From contig CM068315.1 of NCBI GenBank assembly GCA_034766995.1, positions 38,111,318 through 38,175,317 on the forward strand: a stretch of DNA of 64,000 bases, read 5' to 3'. Under the pieces are notes generated by a model. It was not told the origin of the DNA. It made no database searches and saw nothing but the letters and a program-made list of their open reading frames with translations. Made by a program: the position numbers and the translations under genes. Positions within the stretch are counted from its first letter, which is position 1, and every line of letters begins with the position of its first letter. The DNA comes from Acanthacorydalis orientalis (lineage: Eukaryota; Arthropoda; Insecta; Megaloptera; Corydalidae). Positions 1 to 11,699 of the stretch are shown here, one piece after another.

Positions 1-549
1 CTCTCGTTGGGAGTAATGTATGCAGGTCAATGATCTTTATTTTGATTAATAAATATAATTTTTTTAACTGATATATGTGCCTTTATACTCGATACGAAAA
101 ATCGCAATTATTTTTGCAGCAACCTAATACCATGTATAGTGGTAAGCAGCCATTACTTGTCACTGTCTGCTTTTTTTTGAAAAAATGAGAATATATTTGT
201 TTGTAATTTTAAATGAATTCCTATTTAGTTCTTAAATAAGTATGTATGCTTTTAAATTTAAATATCAGTTTGAAATTCTCTGAAGATCACGTGTCATAGC
301 GATTTGTAAAAAGGCAGAATAGTGATATAAAAGATAAAATGGAAAAAATAATTTCAAATAACATATAGAAGAGAATATAAGATAATGAAGGGCATTTAAC
401 TAATGAAACCGCTCTTCAAAATATACAAATTTGTATCGCTGAAATTATTGTTTTTCTATAAATTTACTCAATAGTAATCTGAATAGGTCTTCTAACTTAA
501 ATTTAGATATGTTTGTCTATTGATATTTCAGCAATTTATAAACTATTAG
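1..549. other. AT-rich sequence without recognised gene
   Basis: I see no reading frame with family resemblance, no element ends and no long simple repeat here. It is ordinary AT-rich intergenic or intronic sequence. Confidence 0.6.
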
Positions 550-747
550 TTATGTTTTCTTTAAATAATCAAAAACAAGTATAGGGCTGTATTCGTTACA
601 TTTTCTAGATCCTTCTTTTTCTGTCACAGCTTGTAAACATATAGATAGAAAATCAACGGGCCAGTCCGTCCCAAACATCTTGTTGAGTGCATAATTAGAA
701 AGTCGTAGGCCGCATTCTTCGACATTTAATCTTCTCATAGACCACAC
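550..747 (-). other. Orphan 65-codon open frame
   Basis: This minus-strand frame encodes a mixed-composition peptide (for example RLNVEECGLRLSNYALNK and FGTDWPVDFLSICLQA) rather than low-complexity sequence. It lies next to a CpG-richer, non-repetitive patch at about 770-960. I recognise no family, domain or transposon signature, and no clear splice sites frame it. It could be an exon fragment, a decayed element or a chance frame. A length of 65 codons is not significant on its own in 64 kb. Confidence 0.2.
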
Positions 748-2568
748 TTAAATGTACGCGTCAACAATATTTTGTAGACCTTTTTCGAACTGTCGCCGTT
801 GAAACATCACCGTCTGTACTGCACTCTCAGCACTCACCTACTTTCGAAACTCGGGTTCTAAACGATTTCACGAACACAAGAGTTTCTTCATAACTGTATT
901 TATTTCAATTAGAACGCGATGTATGTTTCCGCATCACGATCGTTCGTACATTTCTGTTTAGGTCATTGTATTATTATATGAGTGATCACAAAATGGCTTT
1001 AATGTGTTATTCGACATTACTATAGTAAAAAAATTAAGTAGTTTAAAAACTATACAGTACATTGACTGGAACTAATAGACTGTTAAAAGTGATTGAAAAA
1101 ATAGAACATTAATTTTTCATATAAATTGTTATAAAAAACAGAAGAATTATTTAAGTAAAAAAAATAGATAGTGATTTTTGTACTTATAGAGTTATATAAA
1201 ATTGATATATTTGTATTTTTAATAAATTCAAACATTTTTCTGATCAAAACTATATTGAATCAATAGATTTTTTTTATCTGAAACTACAAATCTTATTACT
1301 AACGATTTTGTTACGAAGAAGAGTAATCGATTGTCCAATATTATTTTGGATACGCTATGTTTTTTGAAAAATTATTTCAAAGTTGAACAATAAACGCATT
1401 AAATTTTGTTTTGCAACCATTTTTTATCTACATATTGTATTTTGTGCTAAAATAATAAATAAAATATATGAATTCAGTATTAGGGAGTGATATTGCATTA
1501 TTATATAAACTTTTAAACTGAATTTAAGCCGGAAAATGTTATTTATATATTATATGAAAATTCTCAAGATTTCTCGAGAAATAAAAGGTATATTTTTTTT
1601 CCTAGAAAAATCTTCAACACTACTCTTGAGCCATACTCAACAGCTGATTGATTATTGGAACCGATCAACAAGGTGCCTAAGAATGGTTTATCACGATCAA
1701 AATCACTAAGATAATTTCTGTTAAATTTATAAAATCTAATCAAGCGCGTCTGGTCAAGTGTATTTAATAGGTTGTTATAGATCAGGCAAATATAAATGAT
1801 TAATATTTAATTTAAAAAGACATTTTTAGAACAACGTTCATAGAAAATCGTACTACAACGTAATAAATTGATTTCTAAATGATGACGGATGAATCAATAT
1901 TAATATGTGTGTTTAAATTTCGAAATCGTGTTATTGAATTTTAAAACATTATTTTAATAGAATTCTCTCAAAGCCACTTACTTATTCTATTGGCCAGATG
2001 TATTTTCGTTTTATATATTTCGCAAGAGAATATAAATTGATATTGAACAGGTACAAGAAAAAATCAGTGTCTAAAAATAACCTTCTGTTTATTGCATTAA
2101 CCATCCGCCTATGTTAACGAACTAAAAATATTTATTTTGAAAGTCAACGAGCATTGCTTTAGATCACATTCTAAATCTGTCTAACCTATTTACGTCTGAG
2201 TAATGTTTGTAAATAGAAAATATATTTCGTGAACGAGTATGAAACAAATCATAATTCACTTGTGGAAAAATAAAAATATACTCGTCAAAGGATTTTCAGT
2301 TATTTTGATAACAAAACATCCGTTTAAAATTTTTCCGGCGCTACTAGCAAAAAATTTAAGCATATGCTCTATATTTATGTTTATACATACATCCACGGAC
2401 CGATCATAAAAAAAGATGATTATTTAAGGCTGCACCGGATGTTAATGTGTAAATATTACAATCAAATATGATTCAGAACGTTTTATCTCGTACTTCTATG
2501 TATCAGTCAGTGAATAATTCAATGACATTTGATGAAATGAATTTATATACAGCAGTGAAGCATATTCA
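748..2568. other. Intergenic or intronic DNA, CpG-richer at 770-960
   Basis: This is mostly AT-rich unique sequence. About 770-960 is visibly richer in CG dinucleotides and poor in simple repeats. No gene is supported. The short frame at 2468-2653 runs across the start of the neighbouring transposon and is not credible. Confidence 0.5.
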
Positions 2569-3314
2569 CTGGCGTGCAAAAAAATCTAATTTAAAAGTGT
2601 CCTACCAAAGAAATTGCGCGGAGAATGAGACTGTTGTATGTAAAAGCAACTAAGTCGAGAAAAAAATAAGAATTTTTAAAATTAATCTTGAAATTTTTGA
2701 AAAAAATCAAGAAAAATCTATTTTTTAAATGTATTTTTAAGAACAGATTATTGAGATTAGTAAAAAAGAGGAAAAATGTGATCTAAGGAAAATTTATTTT
2801 TTTTAATGTGCGGTATTCCGTTCTCTACTTTTGATTACAGCTTGATAACGATTTTTTAATGATTTCACAATTTCCTTAAATTTTTTTTTGCGGTATGGTA
2901 TCCTGTTCACGTCAAGTGAGAAAAACGCTTCTATGACACGCTTATCTTGATACTGATGGCTTTACACGACGGCGAGATTCTGGTCGACGACAGGCTACTT
3001 TCCAAAAAAAATGATCGTTGTATCGTGTTAATGTCGCTCAAGTCAAATATCTTCTTCGATAGATTCGGAGTGTGAATGTGAAGCGTGTGGACGATACGGC
3101 GAGGGTTCAAAGAAGCTCCCTTGCCTCCTCACAAGCCAGTCGCTGGGTCACAGTAAATTAGAGTTAACCGAGTTGCCATGTTACAGCTCGCCCGGGAACA
3201 TGTCAATTGGATGTTGGAGCAGTGGACTAATGTACTCATCATGATAGTAGGATGTGTTTATATGGCGACGACGATTGTAATCACGTCTAACAAGAACGGA
3301 GAACGTTTTTCTCT

Positions 3315-3595
3315 TTAGGAAAAGTTTTGAGTTTGTGTTGAACTTCTGTTCAACACAAACTCAACTAAACATTTGTTGTTCTTCATGATGTTAGAATTGA
3401 GTTTTAAGATTTAACGTACCCGTACCTCGATGTTATTTTCACATTCTTCTTTTCTTCAGATGTTGTTCTTGCTCTTACCATCATTTTATTGCTTAGGAAT
3501 TTTTTCAAAAAGCCTAAGTATCCACCAACGGCTCTTATTCACCCCCTCCCTTCTTCCCAAGCGCATACAGTTCTATCGTTGGGAGGCTTCATGTA
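3315..3595. repeat. Insertion inside the Tc1 transposase
   Basis: The Tc1 coding similarity stops after NGERFS and resumes about 280 bp later. The intervening DNA has no Tc1 resemblance and starts with a strong hairpin. I could not identify a target duplication or family for it. Confidence 0.5.
3327..3364. repeat. Perfect 17-bp hairpin
   Basis: Bases 3327-3343 and 3348-3364 are perfect inverted repeats around a 4-nt loop (ttct). The hairpin lies at the left edge of the sequence inserted in the Tc1 transposase. It may be a terminal feature of that insertion. Confidence 0.8.
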
Positions 3596-4353
3596 TCAGA
3601 GAACGTTACACATAATGTGCCATAGCAGAAACGATTTGCTGTGTAGGAGGATCTGTAATATTTTCGGCGGACTTCTCATATGAAGCAAAAATAGATCTAG
3701 TCTTTATTGAAAATGGGTCTTTGACTGCTCAGCGATATATCACGGAGATATTCCGAAGGAAACGTCGCCTTTTTCGCGGAATTGATTACCAAAAAGTTTT
3801 TTCTAGAGCAAGATAATGCTCGCATGCATGTTGTCGCTTCGGTAGCACGTTAACTTCATGAGGTCAATGTTTAAACTATGGTGCACCCCTACAGGAGCTC
3901 AAACCTTAACTCAATCGAGCACGTGTGCAACGAGCTACACGAGTTAAAAATCGACAGCCCGCTCCAAGCAACATTCGGGAACTAAAATCTACAATTTTTA
4001 AAGAATGAGACGCCATACCTCGAAAAAATTTAAAAAAAATTGTGAAAACATTCAAAAATTGTTGACAAACTGTAATCAGAAGTAGAGGAAGGAGTACTCC
4101 GGATTAAAAACTTTCATTTTGGTTGCATTTTTATTTCTTCTTTTTTATGAATCTGAGTGATCTGTTTCTAGCAATAATTTTAAAAGTTGACTTTTCTTGA
4201 TTTTTTCGAAAAATTCAACAAGAATTTTCAAAATTCTTCATTTTTTCTCGATTTAGATGCATTTACATAGAGTGGTTTCATTCTCCACGCTATTTCTTTA
4301 ATAGGTCACGTTTAAATTAGATTTTTTAAAACGGTTTTTTGTATGCCAGTATG

Positions 4354-4356
<3 letters not shown>

Positions 4357-4427
<71 letters not shown>
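4357..4427. repeat. (AT)n(AG)n compound microsatellite
   Basis: About 50 bp of AT dinucleotides pass directly into about 22 bp of AG. The array abuts the right end of the Tc1-like element. Confidence 0.95.
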
Positions 4428-4720
4428 CATTATTATATGTAATTATTATATGTAAAAGAAACTAAATGTGTTTAACAATTATTAAGAGCTACATTTTTAA
4501 TAAGAGCATACATAAATGCAAAATTAAAATAGAAACAAAAAATTTAAAATAAATTGAAATATAATTATATAGATACTATTACTAATGTGCTAATAAGTAT
4601 TTTTGTATTGATTTATAAATTTTAATTTATAATATATACACTTCTTAATTACTTTGTAAATATTTTAGTACCACAATCTTTTCTATTCATTTTTTTGGTA
4701 TAGTGTTTTTCAGAATACTG
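4428..4720. other. AT-rich unique sequence
   Basis: No gene or element is recognised between the microsatellite and the hAT-like element. Confidence 0.6.
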
Positions 4721-5087
4721 CATTAGAAACTGTGTTCCGCGGAACTTCTTCAGGGCTTCAGTGAGGCAAAGACAAATTTCAAAATAATTTTCGAAGAAAA
4801 ACCCCGAAAAGGTAAAAATTCAAATCAGTTAATTGATAATAATTTCATTTATTTTTACAAATACCTATTATTACCTATTATTATGTAGCAAAACTATATT
4901 TATGAGTACACATTACGACCCTGCTTAATCAGATGTAAATATAAAATTTGGTAATGCAAAATGGCTGATTTTCAAAACTTGTGGGGTACGCATCTTGTGT
5001 TTTCTGGGGATGGTACAGGCTCCGCAAAAAATATATAGACTTAAGTGTTCCGTATGTCGACAAAGTTTGAAGACCACTGTTCTAATG
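4721..5087. mobile_element. hAT-like non-autonomous element
   Basis: The right end, read inward on the minus strand, is cagtggtcttcaaacttt. This resembles the classic hAT end CAGTGGTTCTCAAACTTT. The left end has the related string ctgtgttccgcggaac. The two outer octamers, cattagaa and ttctaatg, are reverse complements, so they extend the inverted repeat rather than forming a normal 8-bp direct duplication. There is no coding capacity. hAT membership is inferred from the ends only. Confidence 0.5.
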
Positions 5088-5521
5088 GAATTAGTAGTTT
5101 GATTTATTCTTTTTAACTTTTATGATCGATATGTTTTCAACACTGTATCCCAATAAGCAGATATAGTTTCTCTACACATAATTAAAGAGAACATTAGCAA
5201 ATTTGTAGTTTATCAACTTAATTATTTTTCACGATTGTTCCTTTCCATTAAGAAAAGCAGTTTTGTAAAGGATATTGTCGATGCACCTATTCAAGAACTA
5301 TCGAATAAAGAAATTTAATAGAATTATTACATATTATAGCGTATCTTTTTTTAAATCCACTGCTTAAATCACTAAGCAAATTAATCCTTTTTCTAAAACG
5401 AAAATCTCTTTTTACTTTCCTGTTTACTTATTTTTAATTTTATTTATAACTATTAAATAAGCTTGAATTCTAATTGGAAATAGTGAGTTTTTTAATAACA
5501 CACCTCCTCTTTCCTTGCTCT
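5088..5521. other. AT-rich unique sequence
   Basis: Nothing is recognised here. Confidence 0.6.
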
Positions 5522-5596
<75 letters not shown>

Positions 5597-5597
5597 G
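5522..5597. repeat. (CT)n(AT)n(AC)n compound microsatellite
   Basis: About 17 bp of CT is followed by about 50 bp of AT and a short AC run. The CT-then-AT order recurs at 22676, 30679 and 61395. Confidence 0.95.
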
Positions 5598-6092
5598 TAT
5601 GTATATTATGGATTTTTGTGTGTGTATTTATGTATATATAAATTTATATTTACTTCAAAGTTCAAAGGCAAACAAATATCATTGTACAAACCAACGTATG
5701 TGGAGATATGTTAAAAAACAACACGAAGTGGCTATTTTACTGCGACTATTCACGATATGCGTTTAAATGTTTGCAACGAATGAATAGAACGGGCGAAATG
5801 TTTTCTCTGATTGTGAGTGAAAACAGAGTCACTTCGGCTACTATGGTTTATGATACATTAAAAGTTTATACTTTATTTCGATTTGGCGTGTCGATCTAAA
5901 AGATAATCCGTTTGATCGGTGCATGTTTAGACCTAAACACGGTAAAGAATTATCTATCGTTTTAATTTTTAAATGACACGCACACACTGCCTGACCATTC
6001 TTTGATTATCGTTTAACATAAATTACGTGCGCGCTTGCACTTGTGCATACACACACACATAAGTAAAGACATACACCATATACATAGACACA
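5598..6092. other. Unique sequence, no supported gene
   Basis: A 63-codon frame at 5708-5899 has mixed composition, but I recognise no family, splice site or start context for it. Confidence 0.5.
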
Positions 6093-6131
6093 GATGTGTG
6101 TGTATGTATATATATATACATACATATTTAA

Positions 6132-6174
<43 letters not shown>

Positions 6175-6180
6175 CATATT

Positions 6181-6234
<54 letters not shown>

Positions 6235-6236
6235 CA

Positions 6237-6271
<35 letters not shown>
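6093..6271. repeat. AT-dominated compound microsatellite
   Basis: About 180 bp of AT dinucleotides, interrupted three times by the short unit acatacatatttaaat or close variants, so it is partly a higher-order tandem repeat. It directly precedes an RTE fragment. Confidence 0.95.
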
Positions 6272-6274
<3 letters not shown>

Positions 6275-6627
6275 GTATGGAAAGATGCATGTTGGGAATA
6301 ACAAAAAGAGATAGAAAGAGAATAGAATGGATACGAAAACAAACAGGAGTCACAGATATAATAAGAAGAGTAAAGAGTCTGAAATGGAAATGGGCGGGAC
6401 ATATCGCAAGAAGAGAAGACAACCGATGGACAAGAGAAATTATTGACTGGGAACCAAGGAATATGAAAAGACCCAGAAAGAGACCAATGAATAGATGGGA
6501 TAAGGATATTAAAAACTTTGTTGGAAAACTGTGGAAAAGAGAGCCACTGAATCTAACTAAATGGAAAATCATGGAAGAGGCCTTTATCCAGCAGTGGATT
6601 AACAGGGGCTGAAGATGATGATGATGA
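6272..6627 (+). mobile_element. RTE-type LINE, 3' end only
   Basis: A 5'-truncated non-LTR retrotransposon copy. It holds the last 110 codons of the endonuclease/reverse-transcriptase protein, followed by a (GAT)n tail at 6612-6627 that merges into (AT)n. Short-repeat 3' tails are typical of RTE-clade elements, and 5' truncation is the usual result of target-primed reverse transcription. AT arrays lie on both sides. Confidence 0.8.
6277..6612 (+). CDS. C-terminal part of an RTE endonuclease/reverse transcriptase
   Basis: The 111-codon open frame ends in a natural stop just before the (GAT)n tail. It carries the conserved RTE C-terminal block found in insect and other animal copies, with [17 protein letters not shown] near residues 36-52, a basic [14 protein letters not shown] segment and a final [12 protein letters not shown]. 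In intact elements this region follows the reverse transcriptase and contributes to RNA or DNA handling. The endonuclease and polymerase domains are absent, so the fragment cannot move by itself. It is intact over its length, which suggests a younger copy than the one at 8190. The apparent Met start is only where the surviving frame begins. Confidence 0.75.
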   Translation: MERCMLGITKRDRKRIEWIRKQTGVTDIIRRVKSLKWKWAGHIARREDNRWTREIIDWEPRNMKRPRKRPMNRWDKDIKNFVGKLWKREPLNLTKWKIMEEAFIQQWINRG

Positions 6628-6645
6628 TATATATATATATATATA

Positions 6646-6699
<54 letters not shown>
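6628..6699. repeat. (AT)n(GT)n(AT)n microsatellite
   Basis: The array begins in the LINE tail and runs for about 70 bp. It probably grew from the tail of the retrotransposon. Confidence 0.9.
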
Positions 6700-6704
<5 letters not shown>

Positions 6705-8144
6705 ATATCTTCAAATGATGAGAAAATAATTTAAGTTAAATTTTAAGAAAATTCCTTCATGTCAAATTACACTAATTTTACATTCTTCTTTATGCGACAT
6801 AATGTAATATCCACATTTTTATATCCACAGTTGAAACTGAATTCAAAATAGAAATAAAACTCTGGTATTTTATTACTTCAGTGTCACTTTTTACGGCCAA
6901 AAGAAACAATCAATCCGTAGTATTCTATTTTGGCTGATGTGATAAAAAAAACTTAATCTTCATCATTAAAAACTTCCTTTTTAATTTACATCTTAACTCT
7001 TTTAGCATACTTTGGGACAAATATGTTCCATGGTATCGAATTGATTAAAGGAAAAGTTCAACAAGAAATTGAAAATAGTATAAAAAAAATCAAATATTAG
7101 AACAGATCGTATAATTCGACTTTTTTTATGGTTGTGATGTTAAAAATCAATTTGTGAGTCATTAATTTCCATGAAAATGTTCTAATTAGAATATTCGATT
7201 CCGTACAAATCAATGCTAAGCATTCGAGTTTATTTGTCGTTCACTATTTTTGAATAACCTCAGCTACAAAAAAATATAATTGAGAAAATGATGTTATCTG
7301 CGGAAACGGATATGTAAGCGTCCGCAAACAAACAACTGTTAACAAATTGCGGTCGATAAATCGATAACAGCATAAACACAGCAACTACTGAAAATATTAT
7401 AATGTTCAAATGTATGTCTGTAACAAATATTTGTAAAATTAATACAGTGTGTAAATATTTTGAATTTTTTTTAAATAGTAATTATTTGCCATTTTGCACA
7501 CCGTTTCATTTAAATGAAACGATAATTATTATTCGGAACAATTAATGAACTGTATACACTTTTTTTACTGTTTCTTTTGGATGTAATTTCCTTATCTGAT
7601 AAGACTAGTTTCAACATAGTTTTATCATCCTTAGATAGTATTGTTGAACAAATATACATAATTCAAATTTAACTTTACAAAATTATCTGAGGATTGGATT
7701 TATATAAAAACAAGCTGTATCAGATAATAACAATAATGATTCACAGAGGCGTGGTATGGTTAATTAGAACAAACCAGCAAATAAAAGAAATTATTGAATA
7801 CAGTAATCCCTTCATGTAATTAACTCTTCTATAATGAATTTTTCTATTAAAATAAACGTAAAAAATTCTCTATAGTGTATAATGAAAAAAAATTTATGGC
7901 AGAAATTCATTATATTAATGATTAAGAGAATATTTTTGGTATAAGTCAATATTTGATTGTTTAATGAGTGTTCTTTTTATCGTTTCCTCGTCGTAGAAAT
8001 TACCAAACCACATTGTTGTTATCAATTTACATTGAATAAAATAATAAAAAATAATTGTCATACTTCTGGGATCATAAAAAAAACACCCAGCAAGCAATCT
8101 AATAGCGATTTTTATCCAAAACTGGTTTATTCTTTTAACCTCTA

Positions 8145-8149
<5 letters not shown>
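6700..8149. other. AT-rich unique sequence
   Basis: About 1.4 kb without recognised genes, element ends or arrays. All frames are short. Confidence 0.6.

Positions 8150-8189
<40 letters not shown>
8150..8189. repeat. (AT)n array
   Basis: About 40 bp of AT dinucleotides immediately 5' of an RTE copy. Confidence 0.95.
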
Positions 8190-8193
<4 letters not shown>

Positions 8194-9327
8194 AATGGAT
8201 TAAGTCCAATGGATCACATTCAGGTAGTGAGGGAAGTAATTAGCCGGTTAGATGAATACCAAATACCATTATATCTTGGATTTACACACTATGAAAAGGA
8301 TTTCGGTTCCATTACCACATCATCAGTCATATCAGTATTGAAGAACCAGGGCACTGAAGACACATACATCGAGTTGTTAGTTAACATCTATAAAAATGCA
8401 ACTTTTATGGTGAAGCTACAGGAAGAAACAGAACAGGTAAAAATCGATAAAGGTATAAGACAGGGAGATGCAATTTTGCCGAAATTATTTACTGTAGCCT
8501 AAGAAGAAATATTCAAATCGCTCAACTGGAAGGACAAATGATTCGAAATAAAAGATGAAAGATTAAGTCACGTCCAATTTGCGGATGATATCGTTATCTT
8601 CGCAAGTACTCCGGAAAAGCTACAAAAGAGGATAGAAGAATTAGATGTTGCCAGTCAAAACATTGGTCTAAACATGAGCAACGCAAAAACAAAAGTGCTG
8701 TTCAATGCGTTTCTCTGCCCGAAGAAAATTGAAATAAAAGGAACAAAAATAGAAAAAGTATTTTGTTCCAGCTTATCAGCAAAGATGGCTCATTCATTGA
8801 AGAAGATAACAGGAGAATGAAAATGGGATGGAGCTCATTTGAACGAAACGCCTCGATATTTAAATCAATAATTCCATTCTGTTTGAAGGAAAAAGGATTT
8901 GATCAATGTATATTATCAGTCCTTACATATAGCTGTGAAACATGTGTGCTTAACGCTAAAATCATTCAGACTCCAAACAACACAGAGAAATGTAGAACGA
9001 CGCATGCTAGTAAGAGGAACAGATAGGAAAAGAACATAATGGATACGAAAACAGAGCGGAGTCACAGATGTAATAAGAAGAGTAAAAAGTCTGAAATGGA
9101 AATGGGCGGGGCATGTTGTAAGAAGAGAAGACCATCGATAGGCAACAGAAATTATTAACTGGGAACAAGGAATATAAAAAGACCAAGAAAGAGACCAATG
9201 AACCAGTGGGATAAGAAAATTAAAAATTTTATTGGAAAGCAGTAGAAAAGAGATATTCAATCGTACAAAATGGAAAATCATGACAGAAGTTTTTATTAAT
9301 TTTAAGTGGTGGATTGACAGATGCTAA

Positions 9328-9331
<4 letters not shown>
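8190..9331 (+). pseudogene. RTE-type LINE, reverse transcriptase region, decayed
   Basis: A longer 5'-truncated copy of the same LINE clade as 6272-6627. From left to right it shows IRQGDAILPKLFTVA near 8455-8502, typical of the reverse transcriptase block before the active site. Next comes the catalytic FADD motif in HVQFADDIVIFAST at about 8569-8610. It then has QLISKDGSFIEEDN, then the C-terminal [16 protein letters not shown] near 9090-9140, and ends with a degenerate KWWIDRC close to 9325. At least two frameshifts and several stops disable it. The end passes directly into (AT)n instead of the (GAT)n seen in the other copy. The endonuclease domain is missing. Confidence 0.8.
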
Positions 9332-9381
<50 letters not shown>

Positions 9382-9455
9382 TTAGCATCTGTCAATCCAC
9401 CACTTAAACAAAAACCTCTGTCATAATTTTCCATTTTGAACAATTGAATGCCTCT

Positions 9456-9457
<2 letters not shown>
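9247..9457. repeat. Inverted duplication of the LINE tail around an AT array
   Basis: The last 85 bp of the LINE (9247-9331) recur in inverted orientation at 9378-9457. The innermost 28 bp (9304-9331 and 9378-9405) match perfectly, and the outer part has scattered substitutions. The 46-bp spacer is pure AT. On the minus strand the right arm encodes the same C-terminus (KMENYDRGF) as the left arm. Confidence 0.9.
9330..9379. repeat. (AT)n array at the palindrome centre
   Basis: About 48 bp of AT dinucleotides form the spacer of the inverted LINE tails. Confidence 0.95.

Positions 9458-9529
<72 letters not shown>
9458..9529. repeat. (AT)n array
   Basis: About 70 bp of AT dinucleotides immediately outside the right arm of the inverted duplication. 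Confidence 0.95.
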
Positions 9530-9532
<3 letters not shown>

Positions 9533-10559
9533 TACAATGTAATAAAACGAGTAATAGCAAACAAAGTTAGAAAACAAATCAGATCCTTAATTCTAATTAA
9601 AATGTATAAATATAATATGATAAATATATTTATTTTCAGATCGAATTCGTACGCAAAAAGCAATATAGTACGTGATTATTTTTGTGCATATAGATTGAAC
9701 GGACGAAAAATATTTTTCACAGATATAACTCACACATGTATTAAAAATTATTTTTTGATTGTAGCGTGTATGTATGCGAGTTATAAAAGTTATTCTGATT
9801 CAATGATCAATCAATTTAAACCAACAGCTGTGGGGCCGTTCGAGAAAACGTGTTATTGACATACACACAGCCTGTACAGATTTGAAGACGTTGGATCGAA
9901 AATACCGATCACTGGGAGGTACAATCGATCGAATCGATGGAGATAGCAGAGTGCCGCATTGTGTGCACGACAGTTGTTCTCCAATCTGTGCAATGGCTGC
10001 TGCGGCCTATTAAATTTCGATTCGTTGGCATTGACGCCGATTGTAATGAGACTGTTGAACATGTGTGTGTTCTTCGTATAAGGTAACATTTATAACACCG
10101 GTACGCAAATTGTATACGAGCATACGTAATCACGATTTCTTAGTAACAGCCTCGGTAATTTCCCGTGCATTTTTAATTTATGTCGCATTGTTATTACCAG
10201 TAATGTTTATATCACTAAAACGTGTTCAATACTTGAAACGAGTCAGTTTTGAAAAAGAATCCGCTGCAAAAATAAGATTTTATTTATGTTGGACGAAAGG
10301 AATTAACCGTGTCCGATGGTGCGGTTAAATACTTCACACGCAATGAAGATGAAGTCAAAGATGCAAGGAATGTTGTTTGCAAATAAAACGAGGACAAATA
10401 AAATAGACGACGACCTTCCTCGTACATACGTATAATCGACACGGTCCGTGGATAAAAAATAATAAAAAAATAAATTCCACATCAATTGCTGTTATCGCCG
10501 ATAAACGAAACTTTACATGCATTTACTAAAAAGAGACAACAATATATGCAACAGGTAGG

Positions 10560-10560
<1 letters not shown>
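9530..10560. other. Unique sequence with a CpG-richer patch at 9830-10090
   Basis: Non-repetitive DNA. The middle part is clearly richer in G, C and CG dinucleotides than its surroundings. Short frames overlap it on both strands (60-90 codons), but none matches a known family. It is a candidate regulatory or exonic remnant, not a supported gene. Confidence 0.4.
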
Positions 10561-10606
<46 letters not shown>

Positions 10607-10632
10607 CACACACATATATATATATATATACA
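10561..10632. repeat. (AT)n(AC)n(AT)n microsatellite
   Basis: About 72 bp of alternating dinucleotides. Confidence 0.95.
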
Positions 10633-10970
10633 CTATGTGTACATGTACATGCATATATTTATAAGCTTGCTTTTCGAAGAATGTACATGACGTAAGAGAC
10701 AGGCTCGTGTTAAGATAATTTAAAACCGTTTTTTACTAATAACATAGTTTAAATTAAATTATATTTTACTGGAAAAATTATAGTGCTTTGTGGCGTTAAT
10801 AGCGATAATTCATAAAGGGGAGTATTTCTACAGCTAAGGGTTCTACTACACGAGCTACCATAATGAGCGTAACAGGTATTGAAAAATATTAAACAAAAGT
10901 GTTGGCATTTATCCAATCGGGCATTTACACATTACTGTATTGAATTAAGAGCGAGAGCTTCTTACTCTCA

Positions 10971-11565
10971 ACACGTTCGCTACCAGCCGTCACTTATATG
11001 CGACACAACGGTTTGTTATAAGAGCCCGGCGTCACAAATGTGCGACAGCAAATAATAATTGGTCAGATTATGATCACATGTTGAAACGCGTTGGCTCTAA
11101 ATACAATTTTTATGCTCTAAAACAGTAAAATATATGAAAGAAGTGCTTGATATGAGGTTATATTACATTATTTAGATTTTTTACAGTCTTTAGTTTGTTA
11201 CCAGGAAATTACTAAATTCTGACAGCGAAATACCTGTTTCCAGGTAGCAACAATTCAAATATACAACACTTCCCGCAAAAATTGGAGAAACGACTCAGAT
11301 GCCGTGTATCTGCGGCAACAAGCTACTTTCTCAACTTGTGAAATTTATAAAACCAACAATGGACAACTAATTGGGCTATGCGTTGACAAATGTTTAAAAA
11401 TTTATTATACAAAATGAATCATCTGCATTTCACTTTGAAAAATTGTATTTATTTAGTTTTTGTTTTCCAGTCCCATTCATTTTCTTTTAATTTAATGTGT
11501 CATATATATTTGATACATGGGCTGCAACATATTTTTTATCTATAGCACTGTGTCACATATGTGTG
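10971..11565 (+). mobile_element. piggyBac-like element remnant
   Basis: The left end near 10971 has tcaacacgttcgctaccag followed by a cgtcac motif. This resembles a piggyBac terminus next to a mutated TTAA. A related gtgtcacatatgtgtgccag string near 11550 may come from the other end. Only the 3' end of the transposase gene survives between them. The boundaries are approximate. Confidence 0.5.
11279..11416 (+). pseudogene. piggyBac transposase C-terminus
   Basis: Two frames joined by a frameshift read LEKRLRCRVSAATSYF and then STCEIYKTNNGQLIGLCVDK, followed by a CLKIYYTK-like end and a stop. This is the cysteine-rich RING/PHD-like tail of piggyBac transposases, which binds the transposon ends and is followed by a characteristic (F/L)KIYHTK-type terminus. 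One expected Cys (CRVC) has become Ser. No catalytic domain remains. Confidence 0.65.
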
Positions 11566-11699
11566 CCAGTTTATAGGAATGCTTATTTTACTTATTTATA
11601 ATGTTCTAAATGTATACAAGTAAAGTCCATGTCATTTGTTGTCATATTATCACAAAATAAATCCTGGGCTGTAGTAGACGTTTCTCCCCCCAAGACCCT

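Larger units (their letters stand above)
2935..4075 (+). pseudogene. Tc1-like transposase, broken
   Basis: Tc1 transposases cut and paste DNA using a DDE active site. Fragments in several frames match the family in the right order: an HTH-region remnant near 3080-3150 (KEAPLPPHKPVAGSQ), LAREHVNWMLEQWTNVL near 3185-3240, then after a gap SYEAKIDLVFIENGSLTAQR near 3680-3740, and finally LNSIEHVCNEL near 3910-3950. That last piece corresponds to the NPIEHLWDEL block around the catalytic Glu. Stops and frameshifts occur throughout, and about 280 bp unrelated to Tc1 interrupts it at about 3315-3595. No functional protein is possible. Confidence 0.8.
2569..4349 (+). mobile_element. Tc1-like DNA transposon with long inverted repeats
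   Basis: The two ends are inverted repeats of about 200 bp. The left end starts near 2569 and the right end stops near 4349, next to TA. Both outer ends read ctggc followed by an A-run, and the match continues inward through a shared tract of mutated but alignable sequence. This is the architecture of long-TIR IS630/Tc1 elements. The right end runs straight into an (AT)n(AG)n array. The internal gene is broken, and about 280 bp of foreign sequence sits in it. The element looks old and immobile. Confidence 0.85.

Noticed and set aside
5515..5766. 83-codon frame after the CT/AT array
   Set aside because: Mostly microsatellite. The remaining part has no family resemblance and no splice or start context.
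6013..6402. 129-codon minus-strand frame
   Set aside because: Half is microsatellite translation and the rest is antisense to the RTE C-terminal coding region.
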